64,000 nt of DNA from contig NZ_CP022352.1 of assembly GCF_002216685.1 (NCBI RefSeq), positions 992,001-1,056,000 of the forward strand, given 5' to 3'. A program made the position numbers and the translations under genes. This document shows positions 35,421 through 45,657 of this stretch, piece by piece (the stretch's first letter is position 1; every line of letters begins with the position of its first letter). Below the pieces are notes generated by a model. The model searched no databases. It was not told where the DNA came from and was given only the letters and a program-made list of their open reading frames with translations. The DNA comes from Vibrio tarriae (GTDB lineage: Bacteria > Pseudomonadota > Gammaproteobacteria > Enterobacterales > Vibrionaceae).

Positions 35421-38400
35421 ATGAGCAAGTTTTTGGATCGATTTCGATACTTTAAACAAGTCGGAGATTCATTTTCAGGTGATCACGGGCAAACACTTAA
35501 TACAAACCGTGATTGGGAAGATGGATACAGAACGCGTTGGCAGCATGACAAAATCGTTCGTTCGACACACGGCGTTAACTGTACAGGCTCCTGTAGTTGG
35601 AAAATTTATGTAAAAAATGGATTGGTAACTTGGGAAACACAGCAAACTGATTATCCACGAACACGCCCAGACCTTCCTAATCATGAACCTAGAGGATGTC
35701 CACGTGGAGCAAGTTATTCTTGGTATTTGTATAGCGCCAATCGGCTCAAATACCCTATGGTGCGTAAGCCTTTATTAAAATTGTGGCGTGAAGCAAAGCG
35801 ACGTTTTGCCGATCCGATAGAAGCTTGGGAATCTATCGTCACGAATTCTGATTCAACGGCAGCTTATAAAACAGCGCGTGGGCGAGGAGGATTTGTACGT
35901 AGCTCTTGGACTGAAGTTAATGAAATTATTGCTGCTTCCAACATATACACCATTAAAGAACATGGTCCAGATCGTGTGGTTGGATTTTCTCCGATCCCCG
36001 CAATGTCTATGGTGTCCTATGCTGCTGGTGCCAGATATTTATCACTAATTGGTGGCTCTTGTCTGAGTTTCTATGATTGGTATTGTGATTTACCACCTGC
36101 ATCACCGATGACATGGGGGGAGCAAACTGATGTTCCTGAATCAGCAGATTGGTACAATTCTTCATACATTATTGCTTGGGGATCAAATATCCCTCAAACC
36201 CGCACACCTGACGCTCACTTCTTTACAGAAGTTCGCTACAAGGGGACGAAAACGGTCGCTATAACCCCCGATTACGCTGAAGTGGCAAAACTCTGCGATC
36301 ACTGGCTTAACCCTAAGCAAGGCACGGACAGTGCAGTCGCATTAGCAATGGGGCATGTAATACTCAATGAATTCCATGTGAAACGTCAGTCTGAATATTT
36401 CCAGAACTACTTACGACAGTATTCAGATATGCCAATGCTAGTGAAATTGGATCCTAGAATTGATGGTAGCTACAGTGCTGGTCAATTTTTACGGGCATCA
36501 GAGCTCGTGAATAACCTCGGTGAGTCCAATAACCCTGAATGGAAAACTATCGCCATTAATGAAGCCGATGGAGAGTTCGTTGCACCTAATGGTTCTGCTG
36601 GTTTCCGTTGGGGAGAGAAAGGTAAATGGAATCTTGATCAGTTAGCTGGAGATGCTCAGGATAATGTGAAATTACAACTTGGCATCAAAGATGCGGATGA
36701 CATCGTCGATGTTGCCTTTCCTTATTTTGGCGGTTTAGAACATGAGCACTTTACTCATGTACCGTTGTCTGATCTCATTAATCGAAAATTGCCAGTTAAG
36801 CGGATCACTTTAAAAGGCGGAACCGAAATATGTGTTACGACGGTTTATGATTTAACACTCGCTAACTATGGTGTAGAGCGAGGTTTTAACGATCCTAGTT
36901 GTGCGGCCGAATATTCTGAAATCAAAGCCTACTCTCCAGCATGGGCTGAACGAATCACAGGAGTATCGGCGGACGAGATCACTCGAATTGCCACTGAATT
37001 TGCGGACAACGCTGAAAAAACGCATGGCCGTTCGATGATCATCGTCGGTGCAGGCTTAAACCACTGGTATCACATGGATATGAACTATCGCGGCTTGATC
37101 AATATGTTGGTCTTCTGCGGCTGTGTTGGCCAAAGTGGTGGCGGTTGGGCGCACTATGTCGGACAAGAAAAACTTCGCCCTCAGACCGGATGGCAACCCC
37201 TAGCGTTTGGCTTGGATTGGCAGAAGCCACCGCGTCATATGAATGGCACATCTTTCTTCTACAACCATTCGAGTCAATGGCGATATGAGAAGTTAAAAGT
37301 CGATGAGCTACTGTCTCCATTGGCGGATAAAACACGTTATAGCGAGCATTTGATCGATATGAACGTAAAAGCCGAACGAATGGGGTGGCTACCTTCATCG
37401 CCTCAACTTAACGTAAACCCACTCAATATCGCCAAACAAGCACATCTTGCAGGACTATCAGCAACGGATTACGTCGTGAATGCGTTGAAAGAAGGTGAGA
37501 TTCGCTTCGCATCAGAACAGCCTGAAAAACATTATCCACGAAATATGTTTATTTGGCGTTCGAACTTATTGGGCTCATCAGGTAAAGGCCATGAATATAT
37601 GCTCAAGTATCTGCTTGGAACCGAGCATGGCATTCAAGGTAAAGATCTGGGTGAGTTTAATGAAGCAAAACCGAGCGAAGTGGAATGGAATGACCAACCA
37701 ACGCAAGGCAAGCTTGATCTTGTTGTCACGTTAGATTTCCGGATGTCGAGCACGTGTTTATTCTCCGATATCGTTCTTCCTACCGCTACGTGGTACGAAA
37801 AAGATGACATGAATACTTCGGATATGCATCCGTTTATTCATCCGCTTTCTGCGGCAGTTGACCCTGCTTGGGAAGCAAAGTCTGACTGGGAAATATACAA
37901 GGGTATAACAAAAGTATTCTCTAACCTTTGTGAAGGTCATTTAGGCAATGAAACCGACATCGTTACATTGCCTATTCAACATGATTCTCCAGCGGAAATT
38001 GCTCAAGCATTTGATGTGAAAGATTGGAAACTTGGTGAATGTGACCTGATCCCCGGTAAAACAGCGCCGCATATTGTGACGGTGGAGCGTGATTATCCCA
38101 ATACCTATGCGCGATTTACTTCTCTAGGACCTCTATTAAATAGTCAAGGTAATGGTGGCAAAGGAATTAGTTGGAACACCGACAGTGAAGTTGAACTGCT
38201 TAAAAAGCTTAACTATGTCCATCATGATGGTGTGGCAAAAGGGTTAGCAAAAATTGAATCAGCGATTGATGCAGCCGAAGTGATTTTAACCTTAGCGCCA
38301 GAAACCAACGGGCAAGTGGCAGTAAAAGCATGGGATGCATTAAGTGAGTTCACAGGGCGTGAGCATCGCCATTTAGCCATCAATAAAGAAGAAGAAAAAA

Positions 38401-39185
38401 TTCGCTTTCGCGATATTCAAGCGCAACCGCGAAAAATCATTTCTAGCCCAACTTGGTCTGGCTTGGAAGATGAGCATGTGTCTTACAACGCTGGATATAC
38501 CAATGTTCATGAGTTGATTCCATGGCGAACAGTAACAGGGCGGCAACAGTTATATCAAGATCACCAATGGATGAGAGATTTTGGTGAAAGCTTAATCGCT
38601 TATCGCCCACCTATTAACACGCGTACTGTTCACGACATTATGGGTAAGAAGAGCAATGGCAACAAAGAGAAAGCCTTGAATTGGATTACTCCACACCAAA
38701 AATGGGGAATTCACTCTACATATAGTGAAAACTTGCTGATGTTAACGCTATCACGTGGTGGCCCAATTGTGTGGATGAGTGAGATTGATGCAAAAGATCT
38801 TGGAATTGAAGATAACGATTGGATAGAAGCATTTAATACAAATGGTGCATTAACTGCACGCGCTGTAGTTAGCCAACGTGTGCCAGAAGGTATGGTGATG
38901 ATGTATCACGCGCAAGAGCGACTTGTGAACTTACCTGGTGGTGAAATTACTGGCCAGCGAGGCGGAATTCATAATTCAGTCACTCGAGTATGTCCAAAAC
39001 CTACACACATGATCGGCGGCTATGTGCATCAGGCGTATGGCTTTAACTACTATGGAACGGTCGGTTCAAACCGAGATGAATTTGTTGTAGTGCGCCGAAT
39101 GAAGGATGTGAAATGGCTAGACGGTGAAAATAACGATTACACACAAGCACCAAACATGTATAGCGGTTCGGCGGGAGATAAATAA
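35421..39185 (+). CDS. narG: NarG, respiratory nitrate reductase alpha subunit
   Basis: 1254 residues, near full identity in motifs to enterobacterial NarG (1247). It is the cytoplasmic catalytic subunit that reduces nitrate to nitrite using bis-MGD. The FS0 cluster ligands are H50, C54 and C58 (THGVNCTGSC) plus the later Cys in EPRGCPRG. The Mo-ligand Asp is in CLSFYDWYCDLPP. GLNHWYHMDMNYRGLINML and the C-terminal YGFNYYGTVGSNRDEFVV are diagnostic. It is followed by narH after 2 bases. GC content is higher than in narXL but still below the flanking core genes. Confidence 0.97.
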   Translation: MSKFLDRFRYFKQVGDSFSGDHGQTLNTNRDWEDGYRTRWQHDKIVRSTHGVNCTGSCSWKIYVKNGLVTWETQQTDYPRTRPDLPNHEPRGCPRGASYSWYLYSANRLKYPMVRKPLLKLWREAKRRFADPIEAWESIVTNSDSTAAYKTARGRGGFVRSSWTEVNEIIAASNIYTIKEHGPDRVVGFSPIPAMSMVSYAAGARYLSLIGGSCLSFYDWYCDLPPASPMTWGEQTDVPESADWYNSSYIIAWGSNIPQTRTPDAHFFTEVRYKGTKTVAITPDYAEVAKLCDHWLNPKQGTDSAVALAMGHVILNEFHVKRQSEYFQNYLRQYSDMPMLVKLDPRIDGSYSAGQFLRASELVNNLGESNNPEWKTIAINEADGEFVAPNGSAGFRWGEKGKWNLDQLAGDAQDNVKLQLGIKDADDIVDVAFPYFGGLEHEHFTHVPLSDLINRKLPVKRITLKGGTEICVTTVYDLTLANYGVERGFNDPSCAAEYSEIKAYSPAWAERITGVSADEITRIATEFADNAEKTHGRSMIIVGAGLNHWYHMDMNYRGLINMLVFCGCVGQSGGGWAHYVGQEKLRPQTGWQPLAFGLDWQKPPRHMNGTSFFYNHSSQWRYEKLKVDELLSPLADKTRYSEHLIDMNVKAERMGWLPSSPQLNVNPLNIAKQAHLAGLSATDYVVNALKEGEIRFASEQPEKHYPRNMFIWRSNLLGSSGKGHEYMLKYLLGTEHGIQGKDLGEFNEAKPSEVEWNDQPTQGKLDLVVTLDFRMSSTCLFSDIVLPTATWYEKDDMNTSDMHPFIHPLSAAVDPAWEAKSDWEIYKGITKVFSNLCEGHLGNETDIVTLPIQHDSPAEIAQAFDVKDWKLGECDLIPGKTAPHIVTVERDYPNTYARFTSLGPLLNSQGNGGKGISWNTDSEVELLKKLNYVHHDGVAKGLAKIESAIDAAEVILTLAPETNGQVAVKAWDALSEFTGREHRHLAINKEEEKIRFRDIQAQPRKIISSPTWSGLEDEHVSYNAGYTNVHELIPWRTVTGRQQLYQDHQWMRDFGESLIAYRPPINTRTVHDIMGKKSNGNKEKALNWITPHQKWGIHSTYSENLLMLTLSRGGPIVWMSEIDAKDLGIEDNDWIEAFNTNGALTARAVVSQRVPEGMVMMYHAQERLVNLPGGEITGQRGGIHNSVTRVCPKPTHMIGGYVHQAYGFNYYGTVGSNRDEFVVVRRMKDVKWLDGENNDYTQAPNMYSGSAGDK

Positions 39186-39187
39186 GT

Positions 39188-40726
39188 ATGAAAATTCGTT
39201 CACAAGTCGGCATGGTATTGAACCTAGATAAATGCATCGGATGTCATACCTGTTCAGTTACCTGCAAAAATGTTTGGACTAGCCGCGAAGGTATGGAATA
39301 CGCGTGGTTTAACAACGTTGAGAGCAAGCCTGGCACAGGATATCCAAGTGATTGGGAAAACCAAGAGAAGTGGAAAGGGGGATGGATTCGCAATATTAAA
39401 GGGAAACTTGAACCCCAAATGGGTAGCAAAATTGGCGTATTGGCGAAGCTGTTTAATAACCCCGACATGCCAACCATAGATGATTACTATGAGCCGTTCA
39501 CTTTCGACTACGAGCATTTACAAAATGCGCCGCAAGGTCAGCATCAGCCTATCGCTCGCCCTCGTTCTCTGATCACTGGGCAGCGAATGGATAAAGTAGA
39601 GAAAGGACCAAACTGGGAAGAAATACTGGGTGGTGAATTCTCAAAACGCTCTGCCGATCAGAATTTCAATAATATGCAGAAGGAGATGTATGGCCAGTTT
39701 GAAAATACATTCATGATGTATTTACCGCGTTTATGCGAACACTGTCTAAACCCCGCTTGTGTAGCGACTTGCCCAAGTGGCGCGATATATAAACGGGAAG
39801 AAGATGGCATTGTGCTCATTGATCAAGACAAATGTCGTGGATGGCGAATGTGTTTGACAGGGTGTCCATACAAAAAGATTTACTTCAATTGGAAGAGCGG
39901 GAAATCAGAAAAATGTATCTTCTGTTACCCAAGAATTGAATCAGGCCAGCCGACCGTGTGCTCAGAAACCTGCGTAGGGCGTATTCGGTATTTAGGTGTG
40001 ATTCTATACGATGCAGATAAAATTGAGCAGGCAGCATCCGCGGAAGAAACGACGGATCTCTACCAAAATCAGCTAGATATTTTTTTAAACCCGAATGACC
40101 CCGCGGTTATTGAAGAGGCGCTCAAACAAGGTATTACGGAAAATGTATTGGAGGCAGCGCAGAAGTCACCCGTTTATAAAATGGCAATTGACTGGAAACT
40201 TGCGCTACCTCTACACCCTGAATATCGCACTTTGCCAATGGTTTGGTATGTGCCACCTTTGTCACCAATTCAGTCTGCGTTGGATGCAGGATATGTTGGT
40301 AAAAATGGAGTTCTGCCAGATATTGAAAGCTTAAGAATCCCAGTGCAATACCTTGCAAATCTTTTGACTGCGGGTGATACAGCTCCAGTATTGAGGGCGC
40401 TAAAACGAATGTTGGCGATGCGACATTTCAAGCGTGCTGAATCGGTTGATGGAGAAATCGACACCAGCGCTTTGGAGCAGGTTGGCTTAACTGCACAGCA
40501 AGCGGAAGAAATGTATCGCTATCTGGCAATTGCCAATTACGAAGATCGATTTGTCATCCCGTCGAGTCATCGAGAACTCGCGCGTGAAGCTTTTCCAGAA
40601 GCCAAAAGCTGTGGGTTTAGTTTTGGTAATGGATGTCATGGCGGTGATGATAGCCGAATCAATCTATTCAATAGTCAGCGCATCAATTCGATAGATATCA
40701 CCGCAAAGACGATAGGAGATAAATAA
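39188..40726 (+). CDS. narH: NarH, respiratory nitrate reductase beta subunit
   Basis: 512 residues, equal in size to E. coli NarH. It carries the electron relay of three [4Fe-4S] and one [3Fe-4S] clusters. The Cys groups are C16, C19, C22, C26 (CIGCHTCSVTC); CEHCLNPACVATCP; CRGWRMCLTGCPYKK, where Trp replaces a Cys as expected for the [3Fe-4S] cluster; and KCIFCYPRIE with CSETCVGR. The last codon shares its final base with the first base of the narJ start (TAATG). Confidence 0.97.
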   Translation: MKIRSQVGMVLNLDKCIGCHTCSVTCKNVWTSREGMEYAWFNNVESKPGTGYPSDWENQEKWKGGWIRNIKGKLEPQMGSKIGVLAKLFNNPDMPTIDDYYEPFTFDYEHLQNAPQGQHQPIARPRSLITGQRMDKVEKGPNWEEILGGEFSKRSADQNFNNMQKEMYGQFENTFMMYLPRLCEHCLNPACVATCPSGAIYKREEDGIVLIDQDKCRGWRMCLTGCPYKKIYFNWKSGKSEKCIFCYPRIESGQPTVCSETCVGRIRYLGVILYDADKIEQAASAEETTDLYQNQLDIFLNPNDPAVIEEALKQGITENVLEAAQKSPVYKMAIDWKLALPLHPEYRTLPMVWYVPPLSPIQSALDAGYVGKNGVLPDIESLRIPVQYLANLLTAGDTAPVLRALKRMLAMRHFKRAESVDGEIDTSALEQVGLTAQQAEEMYRYLAIANYEDRFVIPSSHRELAREAFPEAKSCGFSFGNGCHGGDDSRINLFNSQRINSIDITAKTIGDK

Positions 40727-41448
40727 TGGAGTTGAAATCTCTCAGATTAATTTCTGTTTTATTAGATTATCCCAGCTGCGACGCTTGGGATTATCCACAT
40801 GAATTGATCGGTATCGTAAAATATTGCGATGAATTAAACTTTAATCAAAAGAAAACACTGGTGAAATTTATCAGCAAAATTTTAGATTTAGAACTAATGG
40901 ATGCACAATCTAATTATGTTGATTTGTTTGATCGAGGTAGTTCACTATCCCTTCTCTTATTTGAACATGTACATGGAGAGTCAAGAGATAGAGGGCAAGC
41001 AATGATTGATTTGATGAATCAATATGAAGCAATAGGTTTGCATATTAATGTCGGTGAACTTCCTGACTATTTGCCTAGATATTTGGAATATGTATCTCAG
41101 TTAAATATAAAAGATGCTAAAGAAAGCCTAAAAAACATCGTGCCAATTTTAGCGCTTTTATCTGAGCGATTAAAAAAAAGAAACAGTGATTACTTTGAAT
41201 TATTTGAGGTTTTATTAGAGCTTTCGGAAGAAAATATAGACTCAGCAGCATTGCATCAACAAGTATCCAACGAAAATGAGGATTATACACATGAAGCCTT
41301 AGATGCTGTTTGGGAAGAAGAGCAAGTCCGATTTTTGGGTGAAGAAGGTTGTAACTCCGCATTACAAAATCAGCATCAAAGGCGATTTTTAAATAATGTT
41401 TCGCCACAGTATTTAAACATTAGTGATATTCATGGAGTGCAGCAATGA
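40726..41448 (+). CDS. narJ: NarJ, nitrate reductase molybdenum cofactor assembly chaperone
   Basis: 240 residues, the usual NarJ length. The TorD-like helical domain (about 1-165) has [44 protein letters not shown] and [17 protein letters not shown]. The tail is acidic and variable. NarJ binds apo-NarG and guides cofactor insertion and docking to NarI. It overlaps narH by one base and narI by four. Confidence 0.95.
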   Translation: MELKSLRLISVLLDYPSCDAWDYPHELIGIVKYCDELNFNQKKTLVKFISKILDLELMDAQSNYVDLFDRGSSLSLLLFEHVHGESRDRGQAMIDLMNQYEAIGLHINVGELPDYLPRYLEYVSQLNIKDAKESLKNIVPILALLSERLKKRNSDYFELFEVLLELSEENIDSAALHQQVSNENEDYTHEALDAVWEEEQVRFLGEEGCNSALQNQHQRRFLNNVSPQYLNISDIHGVQQ

Positions 41449-42122
41449 GTTTCTTAAATGGTTTCTTTTTTAATATCTATCCCTATATCGCTGGTTCCGT
41501 ATTCTTGATAGGTAGTTGGGTAAGATATGACTATGGCCAATACACTTGGCGTGCAGGGTCTAGTCAAATTTTAGATAATACTAATATGCGGTTAGCTTCT
41601 GGGCTCTTTCATGTCGGTATTATAGGGATATTTCTCGGGCATTTTTTTGGAATGTTAACGCCTCATTGGGTCTATGAATCATTCCTATCATTAACCACAA
41701 AACAGTTGCTTGCGATGATCGCTGGTGGTGTGTTCGGAATGATGACCATAGTAGGAGGCGCAATGTTACTTAGACGACGCTTGACGAATGCTCGGGTTCG
41801 TGCAACGTCATCTTTTGCTGATATATTGATCCTTACCCTGCTTGTGATTCAAGCATGCTTAGGTGTATTGACTATTCCTTTTTCTGCACAGCACTTGGAT
41901 GGCAGTGCAATGATGAAATTAGTTGGTTGGGCGCAAGATGTCGTGACATTTCAATCTGGAGCGGCAAATAACTTAGATGGTGTCAGTTTTATATTTCGCA
42001 TTCATATGATATTGGGAATGACGATATTCCTTATTTTCCCATTCTGCAGATTAGTTCATATTTGGAGTATTCCCTTCGAATACATATCAAGGCGTTATCA
42101 AATTGTAAGAAGCAGAAGGTAA
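41445..42122 (+). CDS. narI: NarI, respiratory nitrate reductase gamma subunit (cytochrome b)
   Basis: 225 residues with five membrane helices, the same length as E. coli NarI. The heme b ligands occur at the same positions as in E. coli: H56 and H66 ([17 protein letters not shown]), H187 and H205 ([18 protein letters not shown]). It oxidises quinol at the periplasmic side and anchors NarGH. It overlaps narJ by 4 bases and ends the operon before a hairpin at 42133. Confidence 0.96.
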   Translation: MSFLNGFFFNIYPYIAGSVFLIGSWVRYDYGQYTWRAGSSQILDNTNMRLASGLFHVGIIGIFLGHFFGMLTPHWVYESFLSLTTKQLLAMIAGGVFGMMTIVGGAMLLRRRLTNARVRATSSFADILILTLLVIQACLGVLTIPFSAQHLDGSAMMKLVGWAQDVVTFQSGAANNLDGVSFIFRIHMILGMTIFLIFPFCRLVHIWSIPFEYISRRYQIVRSRR

Positions 42123-42132
42123 CCCAGATCGG

Positions 42133-42166
42133 AAAAGTGAGTGAATTGATATGACACTCACTTTTC
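42133..42166 (+). terminator. Terminator of the narK-narGHJI unit
   Basis: AAAAGTGAGTG and CACTCACTTTT pair over 11 bases with an 11-base loop; TCTAAAAAA follows. It marks the right end of the recognisable nar block. Confidence 0.7.
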
Positions 42167-42219
42167 TAAAAAATAATTATCGAGAGTATTGCTCATTATT
42201 TTAAATGGTAAGGTAGTTT

Positions 42220-42690
42220 ATGGTGTACCATGTTTCAAAGAAGTTTCTTTTAAAAAAAGGAGCTGAGCCATTTTTTATTGCACTTTTTTGGCCTTTTGGG
42301 GCTTATCTAACCTCAATGGTTATTAATGTTGACATGGGTGATGAATTTGTTATCAGTCTAAAAAACTTTAGTGTTGCATTGTTTTTAATAGTATTATTTA
42401 TAAACGTAATACGTATTTTTTATTTAAGAAAAACAGTTCTAGTTATAGACAAAAAAGGGATTGTTTATCGTGTTAGAGATAATGTTATTAAATTTTTATG
42501 GACTGACTTGTCAGGAGTTAAAATCTACAAAATAAGGGGTAGAATCATAAAGCTTGAGCTGCTTCCTTACAAAAAACAAATAAATCTATATTTTTTTGAT
42601 GGATTGAATGGCTTAGTGGTAGATATAGATAAAAATAGAAAAAATAAAGAATGTATTTTTATGGATTTTATTTATATTCAAGATTTATAG
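42220..42690 (+). CDS. Small membrane protein of unknown function, bacterial PH-like
   Basis: 156 residues. Two membrane segments (about 18-34 and 48-66) are followed by a basic C-terminal half rich in beta strands (TVLVIDKKGIVYR, FLWTDLSGVKIYKIRGRIIKLEL). This layout resembles small bacterial PH-domain membrane proteins. The coding sequence is very AT-rich, like narXL, and unlike the genes to its right. It stands alone just outside the nar operon and could be part of the same acquired segment. Function unknown; no better assignment. Confidence 0.65.
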   Translation: MVYHVSKKFLLKKGAEPFFIALFWPFGAYLTSMVINVDMGDEFVISLKNFSVALFLIVLFINVIRIFYLRKTVLVIDKKGIVYRVRDNVIKFLWTDLSGVKIYKIRGRIIKLELLPYKKQINLYFFDGLNGLVVDIDKNRKNKECIFMDFIYIQDL

Positions 42691-42796
42691 TGTGAAGATT
42701 ATCTGGGAACAAATGAAATATATAGCCTTTTATTTAAGGATAAACTGGCTTTGATATGTAATTCAGCTCCCAAACCACCATTTTGTATGAACAGTA

Positions 42797-42826
42797 GGCA
42801 GATAGAGGGTAAACCTTCTATCTGCC
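42797..42826. terminator. Terminator between the orphan membrane gene and the amidohydrolase
   Basis: GGCAGATAGAGG and CCTTCTATCTGCC pair with one bulged base and a 5-base loop. It lies between convergent genes. Confidence 0.55.
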
Positions 42827-42843
42827 GGATGAAAAGTTGAAAG

Positions 42844-44649
42844 TTAATGTGAGTGGTGCAGCATACCGGTTGAAATCATCGCCGTTGTTGCGATGGCCTG
42901 ACAACGCGGTGAGTCTGCACAACTGCCAACAAGAGCATTGGTCTGTTCATCGCGTTTATACACTGTTTTACCTTCTTTTATCGTTTCCAGTACCTGAATA
43001 TCGGCTAGTGTTTCTGGGGCAACGTTTAGTGGATTATCTGACAGGATAACCAGATCAGCCAATTTGCCTACTTCGAGTGAGCCTTTATTGTTCTCTTCTT
43101 TATATTGAATTGCTGCCCAGAGTGTTTGAGCTTTTAGGCCATCAAGCGTAGAGACTTTCTGTTTTGGCCCTAGCACTCTTCCTGTGCGACTGATCCGATT
43201 TACGGTTGCAGAATAAACACGCATTGAATTGGGAAGAGCAACAGGTGCATCATGATGAGAGGTGTAGATCATCCCCAAATCACGAGCCCAACCGGTGGGA
43301 GATATGTTTTGTGCTCTTACTCCACCAAGCACTGAATCCATATGCCAGTCCCCCCAATAAAAGGTATGCATGGGGAAAAATGAAGGGAATATTCCTAAAC
43401 GTTTGAAGCTTTCCACTTGATCTTTACGTGCTGTTTGAGCGTGTATGGCAACAAATCCTCTGTCTGGTTTTCCGTATTTTTTCTCGCTGGCTTCAATCCC
43501 TTTGATTAATTGATCAATTGCCGCATCACCATTCACGTGGGTTAATAATTGCCAACCATTTTTTTGGGCTAACTCAATGTATTCCGTCGCTTTTTCATCG
43601 CTCATGCTCGGGTAGCCTTTGTAGTTTGCTGGCTGCCCTGCGGGGGGAACTAAGTAAGGCTGAGTTAACCAAGCTGTTTTGCCCTGTGGAGAACCATCAA
43701 GATTGAGTTTTGCTCCAGCAACCCGAAAGCCATTGGCATATTGGTTTGCGTAGTAGGGAGGAGTGATCACATCCTGCGCAATTTGAATATCTGGATAAGC
43801 CGCGACATCAATCGGCAGCTTATTCCTTTGAGCTAGGTTATACATGGTTTTTACTGCGGAACTGGAGGCGCGGCCTTCTTGAGCTGTTGTATACCCAAAA
43901 CTGGAATAGAGCTTCATGCCTGCTTTGAAGATGACCTCATTTTCCTGATCATTGAGTTTAGAAAAAAGTGGGAGCAGCATACCAAAAAATGCGGTCTCTT
44001 CTAAAACGCCGTTGGGCGTTTTGCCATCCGCTTCACGACGGATTTTTCCCCCTTCAGGATCTTTGCTATCGGTTTGAATTCCAGCGAGTTGTAATGCTTT
44101 CGTATTTAAAGTCGCCAAATGTCCAGATTGATGAATGATCAGGATAGGAAGGTCTTGGGATACTTCATCTAACTCTTGGCGGGTAGGGTGTCTTTGTTCT
44201 GCCAATTGTGAATCGTCATAACCAAAACCGATAACAATACCGTGTTTAGCATTATTGGTTTTGTTCATCCATGCTTTTAGCTCTTGTTGCAACGATTGAA
44301 CATCTTTTACGTCTCCATCTGGCGCAGCTAACAAATTGGCAGACAGGGCTTGAATCCCAGTGTTGAAAACATGCCCGTGTCCATCGATAAAGCCCGGTAT
44401 CATGGTTTTGCCATTTAAGTTCACGATCTTGGTATTCGCATCACGGAGTTTCATAATTTCAGATTCATTACCAAGAGCTAAAATGCGACCATTTTTTTCG
44501 GCTAGAGCTTCAACGGTGAGTGCTGCTTCATTAACGGTGATGATGTCTCCACCCAGATAAATGGTTTGTGCAAACGGTTTTGCTGGGCTTGACGCTTGAA
44601 CGAGTGAGCTTACGCTCAAGCAGGCTACGGCAAATGGTATAAACTTCAT
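42844..44649 (-). CDS. Exported amidohydrolase, YtcJ/AepA-like
   Basis: 601 residues from the ATG at 44649 after GGGGGTAACC. A Sec signal peptide (FIPFAVACLSVSSLVQA, cleavage near 19) leads to a metal-dependent amidohydrolase of family 3: metal His H91 and H93 (FIDGHGHVFNTG), a second His region (LLTHVNGDAAIDQ), and YTSHHDAPVALP. The end carries LEVGKLADLVILSDNP, typical of this family. Members hydrolyse amides, but the natural substrate of most is unknown. An in-frame start 54 bases upstream would hide the signal peptide and is rejected. Confidence 0.85.
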   Translation of the reverse strand: MKFIPFAVACLSVSSLVQASSPAKPFAQTIYLGGDIITVNEAALTVEALAEKNGRILALGNESEIMKLRDANTKIVNLNGKTMIPGFIDGHGHVFNTGIQALSANLLAAPDGDVKDVQSLQQELKAWMNKTNNAKHGIVIGFGYDDSQLAEQRHPTRQELDEVSQDLPILIIHQSGHLATLNTKALQLAGIQTDSKDPEGGKIRREADGKTPNGVLEETAFFGMLLPLFSKLNDQENEVIFKAGMKLYSSFGYTTAQEGRASSSAVKTMYNLAQRNKLPIDVAAYPDIQIAQDVITPPYYANQYANGFRVAGAKLNLDGSPQGKTAWLTQPYLVPPAGQPANYKGYPSMSDEKATEYIELAQKNGWQLLTHVNGDAAIDQLIKGIEASEKKYGKPDRGFVAIHAQTARKDQVESFKRLGIFPSFFPMHTFYWGDWHMDSVLGGVRAQNISPTGWARDLGMIYTSHHDAPVALPNSMRVYSATVNRISRTGRVLGPKQKVSTLDGLKAQTLWAAIQYKEENNKGSLEVGKLADLVILSDNPLNVAPETLADIQVLETIKEGKTVYKRDEQTNALVGSCADSPRCQAIATTAMISTGMLHHSH

Positions 44650-44817
44650 CAGGTTACCCCCATGATGGTAGTGAATATGAATGAATAGAATTTTGATGAT
44701 CACAGAACTTTAAAAAGTCTTATTGTAGATTATTCATCAAGTTGTATTTGATATGGGCGTCGGAGTTTTACTGTTTACATGGTCGCTTGACGTTTTTTTG
44801 TTAAAGAAGGATTCGAA

Positions 44818-45357
44818 ATGCTCAGCAAAGAAGATACAGGACTTATTCTGATTGATATTCAAGGTAAGCTGGCTCGTATAGTGTCAGAGAGTGATCTACT
44901 CATAAAGCATTGTCAGGCGTTGATCTTAGGTGCACAGGCTTTAGACATGCCAATACTCTGGTTAGAACAGAATCCGGAGAAACTCGGAGAAACGGTTGAA
45001 GAATTGCGTGAGCTCCTCCCTAATGTTAAGCGCATAAAAAAATACACGTTTGATGCCTGTGTAGAATCCAATTTCATGCGTGCGATTCAGGAGTCGGGCT
45101 GCCAATCATGGTTGGTAGCGGGGATTGAAGCTCATATTTGCGTTTATCAAACCGCCAGCCATTTAAAGCTGATAGGTTACGATGTGCACTTGGTCGTTGA
45201 CTGCATATCCTCTCGAACTCAAGTCAATAAAGAATTAGCGATCAATAAACTGATTCAGCAAGATGTAGCCATAACTGGTGTAGAGATGTGCCTTTATGAA
45301 TTGGTGCAAGATTGTCGAGTTCGTGAATTCAGCACCATTTTGAAGTTAATTAAATAG
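44818..45357 (+). CDS. Isochorismatase-family cysteine hydrolase
   Basis: 179 residues. The three catalytic positions are visible: D13 (LILIDIQGK), K75 (KKYTFDAC) and C108 (GIEAHICVYQT). The fold is that of YcaC / nicotinamidase-like hydrolases. No signal peptide. It is divergent from the amidohydrolase gene across 168 bases. Substrate unknown; the motif GIEAHICV with His-Ile-Cys is common in YcaC-like members. Confidence 0.87.
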   Translation: MLSKEDTGLILIDIQGKLARIVSESDLLIKHCQALILGAQALDMPILWLEQNPEKLGETVEELRELLPNVKRIKKYTFDACVESNFMRAIQESGCQSWLVAGIEAHICVYQTASHLKLIGYDVHLVVDCISSRTQVNKELAINKLIQQDVAITGVEMCLYELVQDCRVREFSTILKLIK

Positions 45358-45657
45358 TTTGTATCTCATAGTCGTTTTCGAACCGTTGTTCAGTGACGCG
45401 CATTGCTGCTTTGCAACGTTATTTATTCATTGAGTAAAAGTTCACCGTTTTCATCAATCAACACACTCGCTTTACGCATTTCAATTCGCCTTACTGCACA
45501 AAATGGTGTGACCGGAAAATGTTTCAAGAATAAAGAGATATAGAGTCAGAATTACGAAACATGTGTTGATTCATTATGTTATCGAAGGCAGAGTGTTGGT
45601 TTTTCAAGCGCTTTAACCTTTAAATTGATGCATTATCAAACTGAAATAGGAAAGATT
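45358..45657. other. Intergenic region before the phosphatase-superfamily gene
   Basis: 300 bases. No gene, clear promoter or hairpin stands out. The last bases hold the ribosome binding site TAGGAAAG of the next gene. Confidence 0.4.
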
